From: Ceratodon purpureus
Lineage: Eukaryota; Streptophyta; Bryopsida; Pseudoditrichales; Ditrichaceae
DNA length: 64,000 nt
NCBI GenBank assembly: GCA_014871385.1
Contig: CM026429.1
Span: 6,235,080-6,299,079 of the forward strand
Direction of reading: 5' to 3'
The translations under genes were made by a program, and so were the position numbers. The notes under the pieces were generated by a model. It saw nothing but the letters and a program-made list of their open reading frames with translations, searched no databases and had not been told where the DNA came from. Shown one piece after another: positions 35,296 through 47,100 of the stretch (its first letter is position 1; each line of letters opens with the position of its first letter).

Positions 35296-35775
35296 ATGAC
35301 TCATGTAATGCAGATGAAGTTTGAGGACAGTGCAGCAACGAAGGAACCTGCCACAGACGAAATCGTATCTCTGGATGATCTTCATGGACCGTTTGATCCA
35401 CTCATAGATGTTGAAGCCGGGATTACCAACGTCTCCGAAGATGCGGCTACTTCGGTCCAGCCCGTGGAAGACATTGTGGAACATGAAGCGATTCATCCAT
35501 CCAACGACCACGTGGAGGACGGCAATATGAGATTGACGCCTGCTCCAGAAGCGTCGAGGACTCACGCCTATTCGAAGGTAGGAATTATCCCACGTGGAAC
35601 ATACCACAGGACAATGTTTAGTGGGACACATAGGCGTAGAGGTCCTAAACTTAGCAAGCCAGGCTGTAGGTCCTTACCCATACCCGACAATATCAATCGT
35701 GGAACTGAGAATTCCGCTGATGCAATAAGTGTAGACCGCAAAGACGGCCCTTGCAAGCGATATAAGAGGCTGTAA
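35296..35775 (+). CDS. HAYS1, small element-encoded protein (159 aa)
   Basis: Single-exon frame from ATG 35296. The N-terminal half is acidic and variable. The C-terminal half carries HAYSKVGIIPRGTYHR, followed by RRGPKLSK and a basic end (CKRYKRL). The same motif and position occur in the protein at 39044-39496 of the inner element (HAYSMVGKIPRGTYSR, RRGGGPLLKR). I recognise no family. Conservation of the motif in two diverged elements, next to a transposase in both, argues that it is a real gene with a job in the element's life cycle, for example a DNA-binding or transposase-helper protein. That role is inference. Confidence 0.65.
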   Translation: MTHVMQMKFEDSAATKEPATDEIVSLDDLHGPFDPLIDVEAGITNVSEDAATSVQPVEDIVEHEAIHPSNDHVEDGNMRLTPAPEASRTHAYSKVGIIPRGTYHRTMFSGTHRRRGPKLSKPGCRSLPIPDNINRGTENSADAISVDRKDGPCKRYKRL

Positions 35776-36103
35776 TTCTCTTTCCCTTTTAAGGCTTTAA
35801 TATTAATACATTTGCCTGCGTATTCGATCAACATGCTCTTAACCTCATTCGTCAGTTTTAATCGTGGTGGAAAGTCTTTATTCCAAATTAATATTATCAA
35901 CAGAATGATCGGAAAGTGCATTCATATTCCTGACCATCGCCGTCACAGGCCTCTCTAAGAATATCCACGACAGTAATCCAAGTACATAGATTCCGTAAAT
36001 GGTAAAGGAACTGTGTCTACTTAATGGCTCATTTATGCAGAGTCTTCTGGATACCCGCGCACTAATATCGTATCTGGAGGAAAATAGTTTATATGACTCA
36101 TGT

Positions 36104-36122
36104 ACTCTCGGATCCGAAAGTC
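36104..36122. repeat. Single GGATCC palindrome between HAYS1 and the transposase
   Basis: ACTCTCGGATCCGAAAGTC, the same core as in the introns at 2.5-5.9 kb. It links this stretch to the outer element. Confidence 0.7.
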
Positions 36123-36379
36123 GTTTCTCAACCCAGACATTTCGTCTGTAATCTTGAATTAGGACACTCATAATTTAGAACTTACAGGATGCTTGTCTGA
36201 TTTAACCCTCCTAAACTGGACACTTGGCAGAGGGAATCATGTATGCACCTAACATCCTAAGTATATTACAACGACAATTATAATTTAAGCAAAGAGTCAT
36301 TGTATATGAAGCTCCAAGTCCTTCCCCAATTCATTCCTTCAAGTCATCTACTGTTGCCTCTTCCTTCTTGTTCTCTGTA

Positions 36380-38047
36380 ATGCACGACTGTACCACTCCC
36401 ATCTTCTTCCAGGCTCTAAGGATGGCGTCTCTACGTGCACATGGTAGAGCAACGCCCTTCACAGCACCCTTAGGGGAGGACGGCACAGTTACCATTCCAA
36501 AGCAACTGCTTAGTCTTAGGTTCAACTTTAGAATTGGGTCAATGTACGTGGAGAGAGAGATTTATGATGATAGCGGAGAACTAAGTGAGACCATTTTGCA
36601 GACCAGGTCTAGAGATGAGGAGGGTTATTTTTGGACTTTGTCGAGCGGCACGTTTAAGGTTTATGGTTTGTCTCATTCTGACATGTCGATGTCAACAGTC
36701 ATTCTGACTCCTCCGTCCTCAACGTCAACAGTCCAAGTCCCAGCGTTAGTGAGAGTGAAAGTCGAGAATCCTGAGGTCCATGTCATTAGTGATTCTGACG
36801 ATGACATTGTTCCGGATATCAATATAGCTGATACAAAGGTCAACCCCTTTGTACGACGTACAAGTATTGGCTCCACTCGGTCTCTACCAATAGGCAGCTT
36901 AAGGCGATCTCCGTCAGTCTCCCCTGGTCGTCCCCCAGCTCATCCAAACACGAAGAAACGTCGTAGTATCCTCGATGCGATTAAAGCGACGGCAAAGCGC
37001 AAAGGGTCCCGGTCAGAGATTGTGTTGGTTGACTTAGACTCCCTAGAGCATGTGGAGGTTAAGTATCTCCCTCCGACATATAACGGTGACAAGATCTTTG
37101 AGCTGCCTCCGATTCCTGAAGGCGTTCCGACATCATTTAGCGGTGAACTGGATGGAATGGGAAAACAGTATGACGGACATGCTTGGTGTAAGACCATGAC
37201 CACGAACATTAGGAATGATTTCGGTCTGAAATTCCGGAAATCTCTGTGTACTGGGCATTTGCAATGTCCGAATCCTGCTTGTGATTTTGTTGACAGGAAT
37301 CCCGGGAAGGTGAATTCAACAGAGTGGGCTGGATTAACTCCTACACAGATTCCAGTAAGCGGGGCGCATCCTCCTTCGTCGACTCTGGTTTCCAAGCTGT
37401 GCCACACACCTCCTATTTGTTTAGCGTCTTGTGATGCTTGAATTTATCATGTGACATCGAGAGAGCCAGATTACACACGCGCTGCAATACACTTGGGGGT
37501 TCATGACCATCCAGTTTCCGATGGCACTTGCCAGGATACACTAGACCATATATATGAGTGTATCGGCGAGCAGGTCCTCCGTACTCCGAATGCCAAGAAT
37601 TCGGGGATTGTGATGGGCGCATCCAAGCTTTTCTTAGCCGACTACCTAATTCGAGCAACTCCAAGACAGAACCATCTCCGTGGTGTTTCGATGGAGGAGG
37701 CTATGGACAAGTTCGAGACGATGTCCGATGCCAATGTCAGGAACTTTGTTGCAGGTACGAAGAAGTTTCTTCGGCAAGACAACGGTCTCATCGACAACAT
37801 TATGCGATTGAAGGAACACAATAACTTCAAGTTTGTGCACGATAGTCGATTTCCAGGCCAAACTAAGGGGAAAGTCTTCATCTTCAAGATGTCCGTCGAT
37901 TTGCCGGGCAGTGGAACGGATTTGGTGAAGCGCATGCAACCTGGAGGAGACTTGCAAGATTCATGGATAATGTTCGACCACGTGAAGCGCGTGAAGAAGT
38001 GGAGCACCATGGCTTGCCACGTGTACGACAGCAAATACTGTAAGGTG
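36380..38047 (+). pseudogene. Outer MULE transposase, 5' part, interrupted by the inner element
   Basis: The frame starts at ATG 36380 or, better aligned with the sibling, 36422 (MASLRAHG). It matches the inner-element transposase end to end: an N-terminal beta-rich region, a Ser/Pro-rich linker, CPNPACDFV, a GxHDHP block and WIMFDHVKRVKKWSTMACHVYD. An in-frame TGA at 37439-37441 replaces a lysine codon of the sibling. At 38047 the frame runs into the 10-bp duplication and the inner element. The continuation is at 52864-54787. With four premature stops in total it cannot encode a transposase without correction. Confidence 0.85.
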
Positions 38048-38057
38048 ATGACCATTG
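38048..38057. repeat. Target-site duplication, left copy
   Basis: ATGACCATTG, identical to 52864-52873. In the host gene this codes for part of KVMTI. Confidence 0.9.
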
Positions 38058-38260
38058 GAGGGTAGCTTGTACGTGAGCGCAGAGCGGAGAGCGGAGAGCG
38101 GTGAGCGCAGATTTGGAGAGCGGAGAGCACAGAATGGGGGACAGAACCTTAAAATAGCACTTTTTTTACTAAAAATAAATCATAAAATTAGAAGATTCGA
38201 ATATTCTTGATTTATTTTGGGAAATTTACTAATTTTAGTAATTCAATTGACCCTATAACC
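38058..38260. repeat. Left terminal inverted repeat of the inner element
   Basis: GAGGGTAGCTTGTACGTGAG followed by repeated AGAGCGG and GAGAGCACAGAATGG, then, after A/T-rich DNA, a CCCTATAACCGTGG word near 38250. The right end (52738-52863) gives the same order on the opposite strand. Confidence 0.8.
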
Positions 38261-38773
38261 GTGGACTAATTACAGTATTTTCATTGGATTTGTAGTTCGT
38301 TTTCTCTTTTCTTGGTGATTAATTTTTTAACGTGCACCAATTACTATGCTCCAGCTCCTTCTTACTAGTTCAGGCAGACTGTAATTCCCCTTATCTCCTT
38401 AAATTTATATGCAAATTACTACTTAAAATGTATTGGTATTGAACCTCTGAACAGGGATCAAGTAACATTTAATTTCGTAACATTTTTTTAACATTGGTAG
38501 AATTCATCCACCATAGTCTACACGCCTTTCTCCTTTTTTTTATTTTCTTTTAATTTTTTTGAAATTTGTCTTGTATTTTTTATAAAATTTTCTTTATTCT
38601 ATCTATCTTGTTAGAGGGGTCAAAAGCCTCCTTTCATTTAATTCTCTCCTTCATTTTATTTTCACAATCATTTTATTTTCACATTCAATTTGTTAATCTT
38701 CTTCATATTATTTTCAACCTTCATTTTAAATATTGCTATTCTTTTCTTTAATCTTTTTAATTTCAATTTATAT

Positions 38774-38815
<42 letters not shown>

Positions 38816-39043
38816 CCTTCTTTAATTTAAAAAAAAAAATTTAAATGCTAAATGACCTCTGCTAAACCTTCATCTTTTTCCATTCGGTTTAGGAGGATGA
38901 CAACTTCTAAATGAATGAATAGCCGATTTTCAAGGGCGCCAAGCATCTTCTTCGCGGATATTTAAGATAAGAGTAGGGAATGTCTCTGCCTCTTTTGTGT
39001 TGGTGTTATGTGAAGCTCTTTTCCGTAGTGCGGGACAGCAGCT
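38261..39043. other. Non-coding left region of the inner element
   Basis: T-rich DNA with a run of almost 50 T near 38768-38815. A TATTTAAG word about 85 bp before the HAYS2 ATG may serve as its TATA box. No coding frame is seen. Confidence 0.5.
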
Positions 39044-39496
39044 ATGGAAGACGTCAGAGATATTGTTGTTTCACTTGCTGACGATGTTTGTCCATTTCAA
39101 CCATATGTTGAGGTGGAGGACGAAGAAGAGGTGATGGCCAACAGCCAAGGGCGTCCTTCGACAACGGATGTTGACGTCCAACCGGATGTAAGAGCTGACC
39201 CTCCACGTTCAGAAAATTCGGATGAAATCATAGTGCTAGAGAAGGACGCAGATGTGCCTTTGCAACCACATGCATACTCGATGGTTGGAAAGATCCCAAG
39301 GGGAACCTATTCCAGGGAATCAGTTAATCGGAGGCGGGGAGGTGGGCCATTGCTGAAACGATCCTACCAAGGACACGCTCCAAGTGTGGGAACGAAAGTG
39401 AATGCGAATGTAGTTTGTCCTGTAGTACAGTCAGCGGCTGGCAGTCCTGCTGATAGTGTAGTGGGCAACCCTAAACGTGTTAGGTTCGAAGATTGA
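39044..39496 (+). CDS. HAYS2, small element-encoded protein (150 aa)
   Basis: Single-exon frame from ATG 39044. The N-terminal half is acidic (VEVEDEEEV, SDEIIVLEKD). The motif HAYSMVGKIPRGTYSR, then RRGGGPLLKR, follows at about residues 83-110, and the end is basic (KRVRFED). It is homologous to HAYS1 only around this motif. It lies just inside the left end of the inner element and converges on the transposase gene, with about 250 bp between their stops. Function unknown. A short conserved basic motif after an acidic half suggests a binding protein, but I see no known fold. Confidence 0.65.
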   Translation: MEDVRDIVVSLADDVCPFQPYVEVEDEEEVMANSQGRPSTTDVDVQPDVRADPPRSENSDEIIVLEKDADVPLQPHAYSMVGKIPRGTYSRESVNRRRGGGPLLKRSYQGHAPSVGTKVNANVVCPVVQSAAGSPADSVVGNPKRVRFED

Positions 39497-39750
39497 GACA
39501 TCTAATAACAAGTATATGTTTGCTGTAATAAAAGATACATGTCAGGGGATACGAAGTATATAGTGCACTTGTTCAAGATAGATTGTATTCAAATAGAATG
39601 CAATTAATGTGAACGACAAAGCCCTTAATATAATGAAAAAGTCAATACAGCTTCTATATTGCTGACTTAGTACATGGGATATTACTAAAATCATTCACTA
39701 CCTGACAAATGGCCATTGTGGAAATGGCACTTCTAAAGTAGGAGGGCTAC

Positions 39751-42700
39751 CTACTTCTTCGCCAAGGGGTGACGCAAGATTCCACTCTCTAGGAGAAGCT
39801 TGACCTCGTTGAAGCTAAAGGTAGGCGCATGGATGAAAAGCTCGGCTTCGGGATCACGGTTGCAGACCTTCAAGAGTATGTAGTATAGGTGCTTACAATA
39901 CGTGAACAGAGTCTTGCCACGGAACGTAGTCATCGTCTTCTTGAATGCTGGGCAAGTGCAACCAGGGTAAGAACTGATGGTAATCTGGTACCGCGTGATG
40001 TGTGGAGCGACGCCCGAATCCAGCCCAATGATGCAACCGTGGCCCGGCTCAGGTATCATGGTGACGGAACGGAGGCGCGCTTTAAGAGACTCGGAGGAGC
40101 CCATGGAGAGTCGCTGCGCTTGATTGGGACGAGTGGCAGTGCGCTTCACCATCTTGCCGTCTCTCTTGCCTGGGTAGCGGTCAGCGTCTGCAGGGACTGG
40201 CACGGAGCTGAGATTTGCAGGGGGCGGGGCAAAGGAGAAGAGGCGTCTTGGGGAGACCGGCTTCTTGGGCGGAAGTTGAAAACCTGCTGCTTTGAGGGCA
40301 AGAATCTCAGTAAGTTTTAGGTTAGTACCTAGTTTCACTGGCCAGACCTCTGGAATGGAGGGGAATTCCTGGTCCTTCGAGTAGTGTGCTACCCACTTGC
40401 GCTTAGAGCCTTTCACGCAACGCTCGATATCGTCGGAGCAGAAGAAGAACTCAGTCTTCTCCACTAGGTTCCTGCGATAGTTAGTCCAGAGCCCAGTGTA
40501 GGTCGGTGCAGCTGTGCAATGGGGCCCCCTGACGATTCTCTCAGTGCACTTCTTCTTCGTTTCAGCTCTTTGGGCCCAGCAGCACTTCGCAGAAAGTTTG
40601 TGAAGTCTCGAAATGTGCCACTCCTTCACGTCCACCTTGGTTTCTTCAACCGCGTTGACATGGCGAATGCCGCCCTTGTTCACAGGTGAAGGTAAAGGGG
40701 AATCAACTTCCTGGGCAGGAGGTTGGGTACATTGTACCTCGGTGTCGTGTTCGGAGTCGTCTTCCACAATGACCGGCATCTGCATAGGGCGAGCCCTGAC
40801 GGCACGTCTTGGGCCTCTTGGGCGTGAGAAGTTGGTCTTATCCGGGCGATGAGACTCTTCGTCAGCTCCGATAAGGACGTCGGCTTTTCGCTTCTGTGAA
40901 CCAAAGACTTCCGCTCCTGGCATGATAGGCTGACGGGTGCAGAACTCATCCGCGCCTGGCATATCGAGCATGGGCTTGTCGAGCAGTGTAGGATTTCCCC
41001 ATTTCTTCGCGTTGCGTTCCGCCATCCGAAGCCTGAGTTCCTTCTTGGATGGTCCTGTTCCGCCGACGTCACCTTTGAGGAACTGGTAGTAGTTGACAAC
41101 CTGAAGAAAAGCCCGAACGAAATCGTCCACGGTAGCAACGTAGAGGTCGTTTCCATTGTTTCCTGAAGCTTGGAGCCACTTGTTGTGAACTGTTTCGGCG
41201 AGGTTACAAGTGGGCATCTCTGTGAGTTCTTCTTTCGTGAATTTCTGCAGATTTGACAGTAGGTGACGTTAGATTCACGGATTAGACTTCTGTAGGTTAG
41301 GGCTAGGAAACCAGTATCAAAAACATCAAAACAGAGTGCAGAGATAATACGTCGGTCATGAATCCCCCCCACTGGCGGAAGCGGTGGTGCCAGAATGACA
41401 GTCACTGATCGAGTTTGATGAGCCCGCTCTCGCCAACGACCCCGGTGGATGCCCACCATGCTCGCAACGCGTGGTACAGAGTTTCCGCCTCTGCCATGCT
41501 GGTCGCATTCTTGTACTGAGTGCACATCTTCTTGTGCTGTTCCCAGAGTTCTTCGGGGAAGTGCTTCTACGTATACGCCACCATGTTCTGAGTCCAGTGG
41601 AACAAGCACGACCGCTCCCGGTCCTCCATTGGGTCCTCTTTGTTGCCATTGCCGTAAAGGATTCGCACTGCATTCCAATTCGCCTGTGCGTTATCCGCCA
41701 TGAACCCCTTGAAGTTCGGCGCTGCAACGCCATTGATCTCCATGACCAGGTTCAGGTTTTTCCAGAAGACGAGCTGGGCGTCCGTGTCCTCGGACTGCAT
41801 GTCGCAAGTGGCGATTGTCATCACGCGGCAGTAGGTGGCGTCGTACACATGGCACGCCATTGTCGACCAATCTTTGACGCGTTTGACATGGTCGAACATG
41901 ATCCATGCGTTCTCCAAATCGCCACCAGCTTGCATACGGCTGACCAAGTCGACACCGCTGCCCGGCCCGACCTCCGACATCTTGAAGACAAAGACTTTGT
42001 CACGCATGGATCCCTGACCAGGAAACCTATTCTCCTGGACATACGCCCAGAGACTGTTACCACGGAGCTTGGTGATACCGTCCATGATTCCGTACCTTAT
42101 GAATTTTTTGAAGGTGGCGACTTTGTTGCGGATGTTGGGCGACGCCATGTCTTTGCAACGATCCAAAACAGGAACCAGCTCCTCCATCGTCAGCTTCCTC
42201 GGTGGTGCATCCTCGGGCTGTAGAAGGTAGCTCCCGATGAGGAGTTTGCTCGCCTCCAAGACAACGGCGCTCTTTGTTGCTTTGTTGTTCATCTCTACCT
42301 GCTCTTCTATTAAGCTACTAATCTCTGCTTTAGAGTCTCTGTAGTCTCCAACTTTCACTGGATGATCATGTGTTCCTATGTGAATACAAGCTCTAGTCTG
42401 ATTCGGTTTGCCCACAACGTAATAAATCTTAGCCTCGCATGTAGCTACACATGATGGAGGTTCTTTACATACCTTGCACAATAGCGTGGAGTCAGATGGA
42501 GGAGGCTGGTCCATGACAAAAGCTTGCAGGGTACAGCCTTCGAACTCAGTCTCGTTGACCTCGAAGATCTTGGGAACACGCTTGAGGAAGTCACACTCCT
42601 GGTTGCTGCACCGAAGCCATCCGACGCAGGTGGAACTTCGAAAAGAGAGTCCGAAGTCGTTTTTGATGTTTGTTGTGATGGTCTTGGTCCACAAGTGTCC

Positions 42701-43429
42701 GTCGTATCTTTTGTCCATTCCCTGCATAGACTTCGCGGCGAGCTTAGAGGATCCTGCAGCAGCTGGGGGCAACTCAAAAAGAACCGGACCATCAAACTTC
42801 GCAGGCAAGTACTCTACTCTCTCGTGTCTAATAGTGGAATAGTCTATCTTCTTCAAAATGTTTTTGGACCCACGCGTCTTAGCAATCTCTTTAAGGAGCG
42901 GAACAATGCTAACTGTGACCTGGGACAATGGAGGAGAGACATTGGAAGGAGGAGCATCTGCGTGGACCTTAGGCACCAACTTGACGGGACTGACTTCGTC
43001 ATCAGAAGAGAGAGATATGACGGTCGGAGGAGGTTTCTCTACATCTGAAGTCTCGGTACCCGGCTCGACTTTGACTTTGACATCACGAGGTAAGGGAGTC
43101 TGAATTGTGCAAGTAGAAGAGCGACGGGGGGTGAGGATCTCAGTGGATGCAGCCATCAGAGAATCAGTAAGACCGTAGACTCTATAGGATCCAGGGAGGA
43201 GTCTCCACTGCAACATGTTGTTCTCATCTCTCACTGAAGGTTGCCCGAGGGTGTGGGTAACCTCGGCAGTAACGTCATCAAAGATCTCCTCCTCTATACT
43301 GATGGAATCCTCACGGAAATGGAATCTGAGACTGAGGCGAAGAGAGGACACCGTAGCTAGACCATCGTCATCTACGCGAAACCTAAGGGGGATGCCCATG
43401 CCTTGGGCGTACAGACAGACCATCCCCAT
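39751..43429 (-). CDS. SWIM-type MULE transposase of the inner element (two in-frame stops)
   Basis: Exon 1 runs 43429-41351 and exon 2 41244-39751, about 1190 codons. The start ATG at 43429 (MGMVCLYAQG) aligns with MASLRAHG of the outer copy. The catalytic core shows IMFDHVKRVKDWSTMACHVYD, then NFKGFMADNAQANW, then RSCLFHWTQ. The last has the C-x2-H motif typical of MULE transposases. A SWIM zinc finger (CTCPAF, then YCKHLYY) lies near the C-terminus at about 39.97-39.87 kb. In-frame TAG at 41569-41567 and TGA at 41404-41402 sit where the homologous frame continues, so this copy is probably broken although otherwise well kept. The gene is divergent from the ParB/methyltransferase-like gene and convergent with HAYS2. 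Confidence 0.85.
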
Positions 43430-44157
43430 ATTCGCAGGCAACTCAGATATACTAGAGGAAGAACGAAGAAAATTGAGTGTACCAGCCAAGCGCTATCTTG
43501 AGAGCAAAGTGAGAGGAATGATGCATCGTTGATGATCATTTTATTCAAGGTGGAATGTCCATGTCAACAGTTGGGGAATGATTCTGTCTGTTACGTAACG
43601 AATGTATGCAACAAGAGAGACGGCGCTAACTGATTAGAATGTGCTTTTTGCAGGCCCATAAATATGTGGTGAGATTTTCAGAATATTGCTTTTAAGTGTT
43701 TAAATCGTGGAGCAGATTCTATTTTTTATGGAGTGTGATTGGATTAAATAGAGCCGTCTTTTCCTTCTGCATTTAAAACAATAAATATATAGAATTTGAA
43801 TTAATCATATTCATGCATTAGTTATATATGTATAGGACTAATGCAAGCATATGATTTATTCAAATTCTATATTTTATGCAGTGTTAGGGTTCCTCAATTT
43901 TCATAATAGATTTCTGGACAGACAGACTGTGAGTGAGATTAGAGTGAGCCGTCACTTGAATCCATATTTAATACAAGTATTCCTGTGCTTAATTAAAATC
44001 TTTTAATATTTTGTGGGCTTGGTTTATTCTCTTCAAAAATAGATTGATCTCATCAGCTTTAATTCAAAATACAATTTATTTATAGTTTTCATTAAATCAA
44101 GTAGGTTTAGAGTAAGGTAAGTATCTAGGGCTGAGTCAGGGGGTTTGAAGGTTTGGG
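43430..44157. promoter_or_regulatory. Divergent promoter region of the inner element
   Basis: This 728-bp AT-rich space separates the starts of the transposase (-) and the ParB/methyltransferase-like gene (+), so it should hold both promoters. An imperfect inverted repeat is visible near 43780-43880: ATATAGAATTTGAATTAATC and the inverse GATTTATTCAAATTCTATAT. I cannot assign a definite TATA box. Confidence 0.45.
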
Positions 44158-47100
44158 ATGTATAAGTTAGAGGGAAGTCAGGAGGAGAGCTATATTGTGA
44201 GGAGAGTTCACTTGTTAGTTAGACACATGAAGGAGAGTGGAGGGTCAGCTCCCTCCACTTATGTCACTCCTAGACCTAGAAGAAAACCAGGTCGTACAGA
44301 TTTTACGAATAGGAGAGCGAGGAAGAGGAGAGAGTCACGCAAGAAGGTAGTTTTGAAAGGTGACCATTTGAGTGCACCACTGAAAAGGAGAGGAGCAGGT
44401 CTGCCATTAGCCTTGAAATTTACTAGCATTCGCAAAGTCATTCTAGACTCTATAGTGGAGGACAAGGAAGAGTATTTAGAGAACACCGTAGGCGGTAATC
44501 ACGAGAAGGAGGTAGATTTAAGTGGAGAAACACTTGAGGCCATGACGGAAGAATTAGTTTTTAATTGTAGTCAAAGGGTTGAGTCACCGCAGCCTTCTAT
44601 TAGCTATAATGAAATTTCGACAGGGGAGTTGGGATCTCAAACAAATGTATATGTTAACTCCGGAACGGTAAGCATTTTTACACCGTTTTGACTGCTGTGC
44701 ATTGTTTAAATTAATTCAACATTCTAAAGAGTAGACGCATTTCTATTGATAATGAATCAATCTAAAGTACCGTAGCATCAGCTTAAACTCACATACGGTA
44801 GCACTCACGACTGTAAATGTTTAAAATAAATGTGTAGAGTAACCAAAGGATAAGGGTAGAGGGAGAGTGGAATTTTGACTCACCTTCTGAAGAGGGTCGT
44901 GAACTCGACCATTTGGCTGCCATTGCGAGGAGAGCGAGAATCGAGATATTGGGAGCAGGAGAAGGAGGGTTTGCAATGGCTGCGAGGGAAGAGCAGGTGA
45001 GGGCGGGGCTTCTGAGAGCAGGTGAGGAGCAGGCGGGGGTCGGTGCAGAGGCCGCGGAGGAGGCTGCTGTCGAGATGGCGGTGGAGGAGCTGGGAGGAGC
45101 GGAGGAGCAGCTCGCGCCGCCTGGGTTTCCTGAGGAGCAGGAGAGAACTGATGAGGACGACGAGGAGGGAGAACGGGAAAGTGGAGATGAGGTACGATTT
45201 TTTGGTGTCATGCGGTTTGATTGCTTGGTGTACGGATCTTGTCGTACGGGTAGATGGCGATGTGGCAAATTATGATTATGAGATGATTATTCTAAGTGCT
45301 GGGTGTTCAGAATTAGGGGGATTGGAACCTCTTTGCGGATTTACATGATTTCAGGTTTCGGGTTTTGGGTTTTTGGTTTCGGGTTTTGGGTTTCGGGTTT
45401 TGGTTTCGGGTGTTGTGTTTTCGAGTTTTCGAGTTCTGGGTTTACATGGAATGCGAGTCAAGGTTGCTGCTTGGGATTTGGGTTTTTGAGATGGGGATTG
45501 GATTGGGTGCGGGATGGGGATCAGATGCGTAGTGGGTTAGGGAGAGGGACAGGGAGAGGCCGCGGGGAGATGGACAGGGAGAGAGTTAGGAAGAGGGACA
45601 GGGAGAGGCCGCGGGAGATGGACAGGGAGAGAGTTAGGGAGAGGGACAGGGAGAGGCCGCGGGAGATGGACAGGGAGAGAGTTAGGGAGAGGGACAGGGA
45701 GAGGCCGCGGGAGATGGACATGGAGAGGGTTAGGGAGAGGGACAGGGAGAGGCCGCGGGAGATGGACATGGAGAGGGTTAGGGAGAGGGACAGGGAGAGG
45801 CCAGCGGGGAGATGGACAGGGAGAGAGTTAGGGAGAGGGACAGGGAGAGGCCGCGGGAGATGGACATGGAGAGGGTTAGGGAGAGGGACAGGGAGAGGCC
45901 AGCGGGGAGATGGACAGGGGAGAGAGTAAGGGAGAGGGACAGGGAGAGAGTTAGGGAGAGAACAGTAGGTGGTCGCGAGGGAGATGGGCTCTTCCTCGTT
46001 TTCATGTTTTTTTTTTTTTTAAATTTAAATTAAATGCCGACCCAGCCTACTGTCGTTACAGACAGTAGGCGGGACAGATTTTTATTTTCATTATGTTACC
46101 GAGGCTCCCTCCTTTGAGGGGGAGCATTGCTTCACATTTTTGTTTAATGTTGTTGTGAGCATTGCTAAGCTTTGCGGCTCTTCCTCATTTTCATGTTTTT
46201 ATTTTTTTCAAAATTTTAAATTAAATGCCGACCCAGCCTACTGTCGTTACAGACAGTAGGCGGGACAGATTTTTATTTTCATTATGTTACCGAGGCTCCC
46301 TCCTTTGAGGGGGAGCATTGCTTCACATTTTTGTTTAATATTGTTGTGAGCATTGCTAAGCTTTGCGGCTCTTCCTCATTTTTATGTTCTGTTTTTTTGA
46401 AATATTTTAAATTAATTGCCGTCTCTGTCTACTATTTTAAATTAAATGCCCATCATAAACGTGCCTTGTGACTTAGGAATCCTCTGAGGACAACATGGAG
46501 AGCCAAGGTCTATATCCGACTCCAGCAGAAACCGAGGTACTTTTTTACTGTCTACAGAAAATCTAGGATTCTTTTGATCTTAATAGTGTGTCCTCGACCT
46601 CTACGTTGTTGTTTCTCTCATTTTTGGATCTGCAAATTAACCTTAAACTTTTTAATGTACTCTAGGTATATTCAGATGCTCCTGAGATGTCCGCTACATC
46701 CCCCATTTCAGTCATCAATGTTTCCGATCTCTCGGATTCATTCGATCAGCCTTATTGTACCTGTGATGTAGCCAACCCTGTAGTTGGAGATAGTGGACCT
46801 TTCGAGGTCCACTCTCCCCAATACATGCCTACTTCTCCCGTGTACATGTCTACCTCCCCAGTGTATGAGCCTACCTCCCCGGGGTACATGCCCACCTCCC
46901 CTCCACAGGGCTCACCGCCGATGTCTCCACCCTCGCCTTCCTCGCCTATTAGAGTAAGGAGGCCAGCACATGTGGTCTTCGCGCTTCCGGCAATTCTGCC
47001 GTGCCCGGTTCAGCAGACCAGGCGGTTTTGGAGGAGGCGCCGTCACTGGAACTGTAGACAGTCCAAGGAGTACTATAGTCGAGCATCACGTAGATAGTTC

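Noticed and set aside
45353..45440. Interstitial telomere repeat
   Set aside because: Units are TTTCGGG/TTTTGGG/TTTGGTTTCGGG mixtures, not a clean plant telomere repeat, and the tract is short.
45303..46033. Long Arg/Glu/Asp-rich and Leu/Ser-rich frames on both strands
   Set aside because: Products of the 48-bp minisatellite inside an intron.
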